From assembly GCA_934454005.1 (NCBI GenBank), contig CAKSGI010000021.1, positions 1 through 17,180 of the forward strand: DNA of 17,180 nt, written 5' to 3'. The stretch is from an uncultured Eubacteriales bacterium (GTDB lineage Bacteria; Bacillota_A; Clostridia; Oscillospirales; Acutalibacteraceae). Each line of letters opens with the position of its first letter. Position 1 is the stretch's first letter. Shown in pieces: positions 14,246-17,180 of the stretch. The notes under the pieces are model-generated. The model worked only from the letters and a program-made list of their open reading frames with translations, was not told the DNA's origin and ran no database searches. Made by a program: the position numbers and the translations under genes.

Positions 14246-15382
14246 TTGTTAGAATTTGAGGAAATCAAACTTTCTCTAAATGAATTAAAATTAGAAATAA
14301 AAGATTTATCGGAAGCCTTAAACCTTAATTCTATAAAAGATGAAATTAAAAAATTAGAAAAGTCTGCTTCTAAACCAGGTTTTTGGAACGATACTGAACT
14401 TAGTCAAAAAATAATCAAAAGAACAAGTCTACTAAAAAATAAATTATTAAATTATGAAAAATTATATTCTTTATATGAAGAAGTATTTACACTGATTGAA
14501 CTTGCCAATGAGGAAGATGATATTTCTCTTTTACCAGAGGTTCAAAAAGAATTTGATGATCTTAAAAAAATGTTAGAAAGTTTAAAGCTAGAGACATTAC
14601 TTACAGGCGAATATGATTCTAATAACGCTATTCTTACATTTCATGCCGGAGCAGGTGGAACAGAAGCCCAAGACTGGGTCGAAATGCTTTACAGAATGTA
14701 TTGCCGATGGGGCGAAAGGCACAAATATAAAGTAAAAACTTTGGACTATTTAGATGGTGAAGAAGCTGGACTTAAAAGTGTGTCTGTACTCATAGAAGGT
14801 GAAAATGCATATGGCTTTATGAAAAGCGAAGCAGGTGTTCATAGGTTAGTCAGAGTGTCTCCATTTGATTCTTCTGGAAGGAGACATACATCATTTGCAT
14901 CTGTTGAAGTAATGCCCGAAATAGATGACAATATAGATGTAGAAATTTCCACAGACGATATAAAAATGGATGTATTTAGATCATCTGGCGCCGGAGGACA
15001 ACATATAAATAAAACTTCATCTGCAGTCAGACTCACTCATATTCCTACAGGCATTGTTGTTGCTTGCCAAAATGAAAGAAGCCAACACCAAAACAGAGAA
15101 CTAGCTATGAAAATGCTTAAATCTAAACTCATCGAAATAAAAGAAAGAGAACATCTAGACAAAATTGAAGATATAAAAGGAATCCAAAAAGAAATTGGTT
15201 GGGGATCTCAAATAAGATCGTATGTGTTTATGCCATATACAATGGTAAAAGATCATAGAACAAATTTTGAAATGGGAAATATAAATGCTGTAATGGATGG
15301 AGATATAGATGGATTTATAAATGCTTATCTAAAATCTGCAAGTTTAGACTCATTATCAAACCAAGAACAAGCCAATACTTAA
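14246..15382 (+). CDS. prfB: Peptide chain release factor 2 (RF2), no programmed frameshift
   Basis: A 378-residue RF2 that ends translation at UGA and UAA. The class-specific tripeptide SPF (about 205-207, in RVSPFDSSGRRHTSF) marks RF2 rather than RF1, and SGAGGQHIN (GGQ about 250-252) is the peptidyl-transferase motif. The N-terminal helical domain runs from residue 1 to about 110 and includes KPGFWND. In many bacteria the gene has an internal UGA near codon 26 read by a +1 frameshift; here the frame is continuous across that position (SEALNLNSIKDE), with no TGA and no SD-like motif before it. The start is TTG, 8 bp after AGGAGG. The gene ends in TAA inside a terminator hairpin. Confidence 0.96.
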   Translation: MLEFEEIKLSLNELKLEIKDLSEALNLNSIKDEIKKLEKSASKPGFWNDTELSQKIIKRTSLLKNKLLNYEKLYSLYEEVFTLIELANEEDDISLLPEVQKEFDDLKKMLESLKLETLLTGEYDSNNAILTFHAGAGGTEAQDWVEMLYRMYCRWGERHKYKVKTLDYLDGEEAGLKSVSVLIEGENAYGFMKSEAGVHRLVRVSPFDSSGRRHTSFASVEVMPEIDDNIDVEISTDDIKMDVFRSSGAGGQHINKTSSAVRLTHIPTGIVVACQNERSQHQNRELAMKMLKSKLIEIKEREHLDKIEDIKGIQKEIGWGSQIRSYVFMPYTMVKDHRTNFEMGNINAVMDGDIDGFINAYLKSASLDSLSNQEQANT

Positions 15383-15401
15383 ATACAGGTATTGGCTTTT
15401 T
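15371..15401. terminator. Rho-independent terminator overlapping the prfB stop, shared with trkH
   Basis: An 8-bp stem GCCAATAC (15371-15378) pairs with GTATTGGC (15389-15396) around a 10-nt loop, followed by TTTTT (15397-15401). It covers the last codons and TAA of prfB. The convergent TrkH stop is at 15400-15402, so the same hairpin, read on the minus strand, may end TrkH transcription too, though its U-tract on that side is weak. Confidence 0.75.
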
Positions 15402-16791
15402 ATCCAACAACAATTTTTCCTTCAGGTAATATATTTTCAGTTCTATTAGATAATTTTAATGTTAATGAAATTACAAGCGTCATTGGACCAACTCTCCCAA
15501 CAAACATTGCAAAACACAATGCGTATTTAGATATATCAGAAAGTAGAGGGGTAATCCCTGAGCTTAAACCCACTGTCCCAAAAGCAGATACCGCTTCAAA
15601 CATCAAATCTACAGACGAAATACTGTTTGGACCTTCTACTATTTCTAAAATAATAATTGTAAAAATAACAATTATCATTGCTAAAACAGTAATACAAATA
15701 GATTGATATACAACACTTTTCCTTAGACGATGTTTATTAACAATTGCATCGGACTCCCCTTTTAAAACACTTATAACAGATGCAAATATTACAAAAACTG
15801 TAGTTGTCTTGATTCCACCACCTGTAGAAGACGGTGATGCCCCAATAAACATCAATATCATTATAAATATTTTAGTTATGTCTAATTGATCACTAACAAA
15901 TATAGTAGCATATCCGGCTGTCCTTGCAGTTGTAGATTGAAAAAACGATGCTGTTATTTTATCAATAAAGCCAAGTCCATTTAAACTGTTATTGTATTCA
16001 AAAATCAAAAACATTAAAGTACCAATTAATAATAAAATAGAAGATGTAATAATAACAATTTTTGTATTTATTGAAATATGAGAATTAATATTCTTATGAT
16101 TTATTTTTTCATTTAATTTTGAATAAATATCTACAATAACTATAAAGCCAAGCCCACCTATTATTATTAAAGAAGCTATTATTATACTTACAAACTCATC
16201 CCCTTTAAATAAAGTCAAACTTATATCTGGCGATATAAAGCCCAGCACATCAAATCCGGCATTACAATATGCAGATATCGAAAGGAATATCGAAATCCAA
16301 ATTCCCCTTAATCCCCACAATGGCACAAACCTAAAAGACAATAATATTGCTCCTATAGATTCAACTAAAAAAGAAACAAACAATATAGTTTTTAACAGTT
16401 TTGATATATCTATCATATTTCCTCTGGTATAAGCTTGAGCAATTTGAAATTCTCTAAATCTCAATTTCTTCCTTATTAAAAGAGCAAAGCCTGTTGTAAA
16501 ACTTACCGGACCCAATCCACCTAACTGAATTAGTATAAGCATCACAACCTGTCCAAAGGTCGACCAATGAGTGTATGTATCAAAAGGAGTTAATCCTGTA
16601 ACGCACGTGCAAGAAGTCGACACAAAAAAACTATCTACAAAATTTGTAGATTGTCCATTTCTAGAACAAACAGGTAAAGATAAAATAACAGTTCCTACTA
16701 ATATAACAAACAAAAAGCTTGATACTATCAAACGCACTGGTGAAAGATACTCTCTAAAAAAATATACTGACTTAAATATATTTTTCAACAT
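15400..16791 (-). CDS. TrkH/KtrB-family potassium uptake membrane subunit
   Basis: A 463-residue integral membrane protein with about ten hydrophobic helices and four re-entrant selectivity-filter loops. The loops show the conserved glycine patterns: TCVTGLTPFDTY (about 62-73), YCNAGFDVLGF, TTARTAGYATI and FGTVGLSSGITP. These form the ion pore of TrkH/KtrB proteins, which take up K+ and need a cytoplasmic RCK subunit (TrkA or KtrA) not present here. The length and the GQVVMLILIQLGGLG segment fit the KtrB side better than E. coli TrkH, but I leave the symbol open. The start is ATG 16791 because GGAGG (16797-16801) is 5 bp upstream; the longer frame to TTG 16848 runs through the predicted promoter. 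It converges on prfB and stands alone. Confidence 0.92.
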   Translation of the reverse strand: MLKNIFKSVYFFREYLSPVRLIVSSFLFVILVGTVILSLPVCSRNGQSTNFVDSFFVSTSCTCVTGLTPFDTYTHWSTFGQVVMLILIQLGGLGPVSFTTGFALLIRKKLRFREFQIAQAYTRGNMIDISKLLKTILFVSFLVESIGAILLSFRFVPLWGLRGIWISIFLSISAYCNAGFDVLGFISPDISLTLFKGDEFVSIIIASLIIIGGLGFIVIVDIYSKLNEKINHKNINSHISINTKIVIITSSILLLIGTLMFLIFEYNNSLNGLGFIDKITASFFQSTTARTAGYATIFVSDQLDITKIFIMILMFIGASPSSTGGGIKTTTVFVIFASVISVLKGESDAIVNKHRLRKSVVYQSICITVLAMIIVIFTIIILEIVEGPNSISSVDLMFEAVSAFGTVGLSSGITPLLSDISKYALCFAMFVGRVGPMTLVISLTLKLSNRTENILPEGKIVVG

Positions 16792-16819
16792 AAAATCCTC
16801 CAAACTATTAATAAGAACC

Positions 16820-16848
16820 ATCTTACTACCATATAAAAATAAAATCAA
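16820..16848 (-). promoter_or_regulatory. Probable promoter of the TrkH/KtrB gene
   Basis: On the minus strand the -35 is TTGATT (16843-16848), the spacer is 17 bp and the -10 is TAAGAT (16820-16825), a weaker match to TATAAT. Transcription would start near 16813, 22 nt before the ATG and just ahead of GGAGG. Read-through from the ABC ATPase gene, which ends 96 bp upstream, is also possible. Confidence 0.5.
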
Positions 16849-16887
16849 CCATATTTTGCAATTTTAATTATACTTATAGTATTATAT

Positions 16888-17180
16888 TTATTGATTATAC
16901 AGTTTTCCGTCCCTTATTTGTATGACTTTTTTAGAATTATTGGCTATTTTATCATCATGTGTTATTAAAATAATTGTTTTACCTTTTTTATTCAATCCTT
17001 CTAGGATCTGCATTATATCTTCACCAGATTTTGAGTCTAAATTACCCGTGGGTTCATCAGCTAATATTATTTCAGGATCTGTAGCAATAGCTCTTGCGAT
17101 TGCTACTCGTTGTTGTTGCCCCCCTGACATCTGTGATGGTCTATGATATAATCTAGCCTCTAGACCTACTCTCATTAAGG
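16888..17180 (-). CDS. ABC transporter ATP-binding protein, MacB/LolD/FtsE type (C-terminal part only)
   Basis: The last 96 or so codons of an ABC ATPase that enters from the right edge. The frame is open to 17180. Visible are the signature motif [14 protein letters not shown], the Walker B and D-loop [16 protein letters not shown] and the H-loop ILITHDD, followed by a short C-terminal strand ending IRDGKLYNQ. The DEPTGNLDS wording and the [13 protein letters not shown] lead are those of the MacB/LolD group that couples to FtsX-like permeases, often in antimicrobial peptide export, lipoprotein sorting or cell-division roles. The Walker A half and the partner permease lie outside, so the substrate cannot be judged. 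It ends in TAA at 16888. Confidence 0.88.
   Translation of the reverse strand, partial: LMRVGLEARLYHRPSQMSGGQQQRVAIARAIATDPEIILADEPTGNLDSKSGEDIMQILEGLNKKGKTIILITHDDKIANNSKKVIQIRDGKLYNQ

Noticed and set aside
16791..16848. TTG start at 16848 for the TrkH/KtrB gene, adding 19 residues
   Set aside because: The extension overlaps the predicted promoter and has no ribosome binding site, while ATG 16791 follows GGAGG.

Overview
The window is AT-rich chromosomal DNA from a low-GC, spore-forming Gram-positive, most likely an anaerobic member of the Bacillota class Clostridia. The support is a SpoVAC spore membrane protein, strong AGGAGG-type ribosome binding sites, frequent TTG starts, A+T-rich promoters of the TTGaca-17-TAtAAT type, an ECF-transporter ATPase, and secreted BspA-like and beta-helix repeat proteins of the kind common in gut and mucosal Clostridia. 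I cannot name genus or species from the sequence.

Left block (1-4699, all minus strand). An operon reads ruvC-ruvA-ruvB-glmM-RlmI-like methyltransferase, with gaps of 3 to 26 bp, from a strong extended -10 promoter (4671-4699). It then probably runs on into an ECF ABC-transporter ATPase cut by the left edge. It joins Holliday-junction processing (RuvABC), the first committed step toward UDP-GlcNAc (GlmM) and a probable RNA methyltransferase.

Centre (4700-9768, plus strand). A long AT-rich spacer with two perfect palindromes (26 and 22 bp) precedes a 1086-residue secreted protein. That protein has a BspA-type leucine-rich head, a cysteine-rich modular stalk built from an exact tandem duplication of 714 bp, a low-complexity spacer and a C-terminal membrane anchor without LPXTG. 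Next comes a smaller secreted protein with a GGxxGAGIG beta-helix repeat, under its own near-consensus promoter, and then a strong terminator. This pair is the accessory, surface-exposed part of the window and holds the most unusual sequence.

Right block (9819-17180). A LysN/MocR-type aminotransferase and trpS form an operon (+) followed by a solo spoVAC whose ribosome binding site sits in a hairpin. A bidirectional terminator separates this from a convergent COG2509-type FAD oxidoreductase (-). Divergent from that is prfB (+, RF2, with no programmed frameshift), which converges on a TrkH/KtrB potassium transporter subunit (-). The right edge cuts a MacB/LolD-type ABC ATPase (-).

No tRNA, rRNA, CRISPR array, insertion sequence or phage gene was seen. 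The housekeeping genes look intact. The novelty lies in the surface-protein islet, the palindromic spacer, the sequestered spoVAC start and the frameshift-free prfB.
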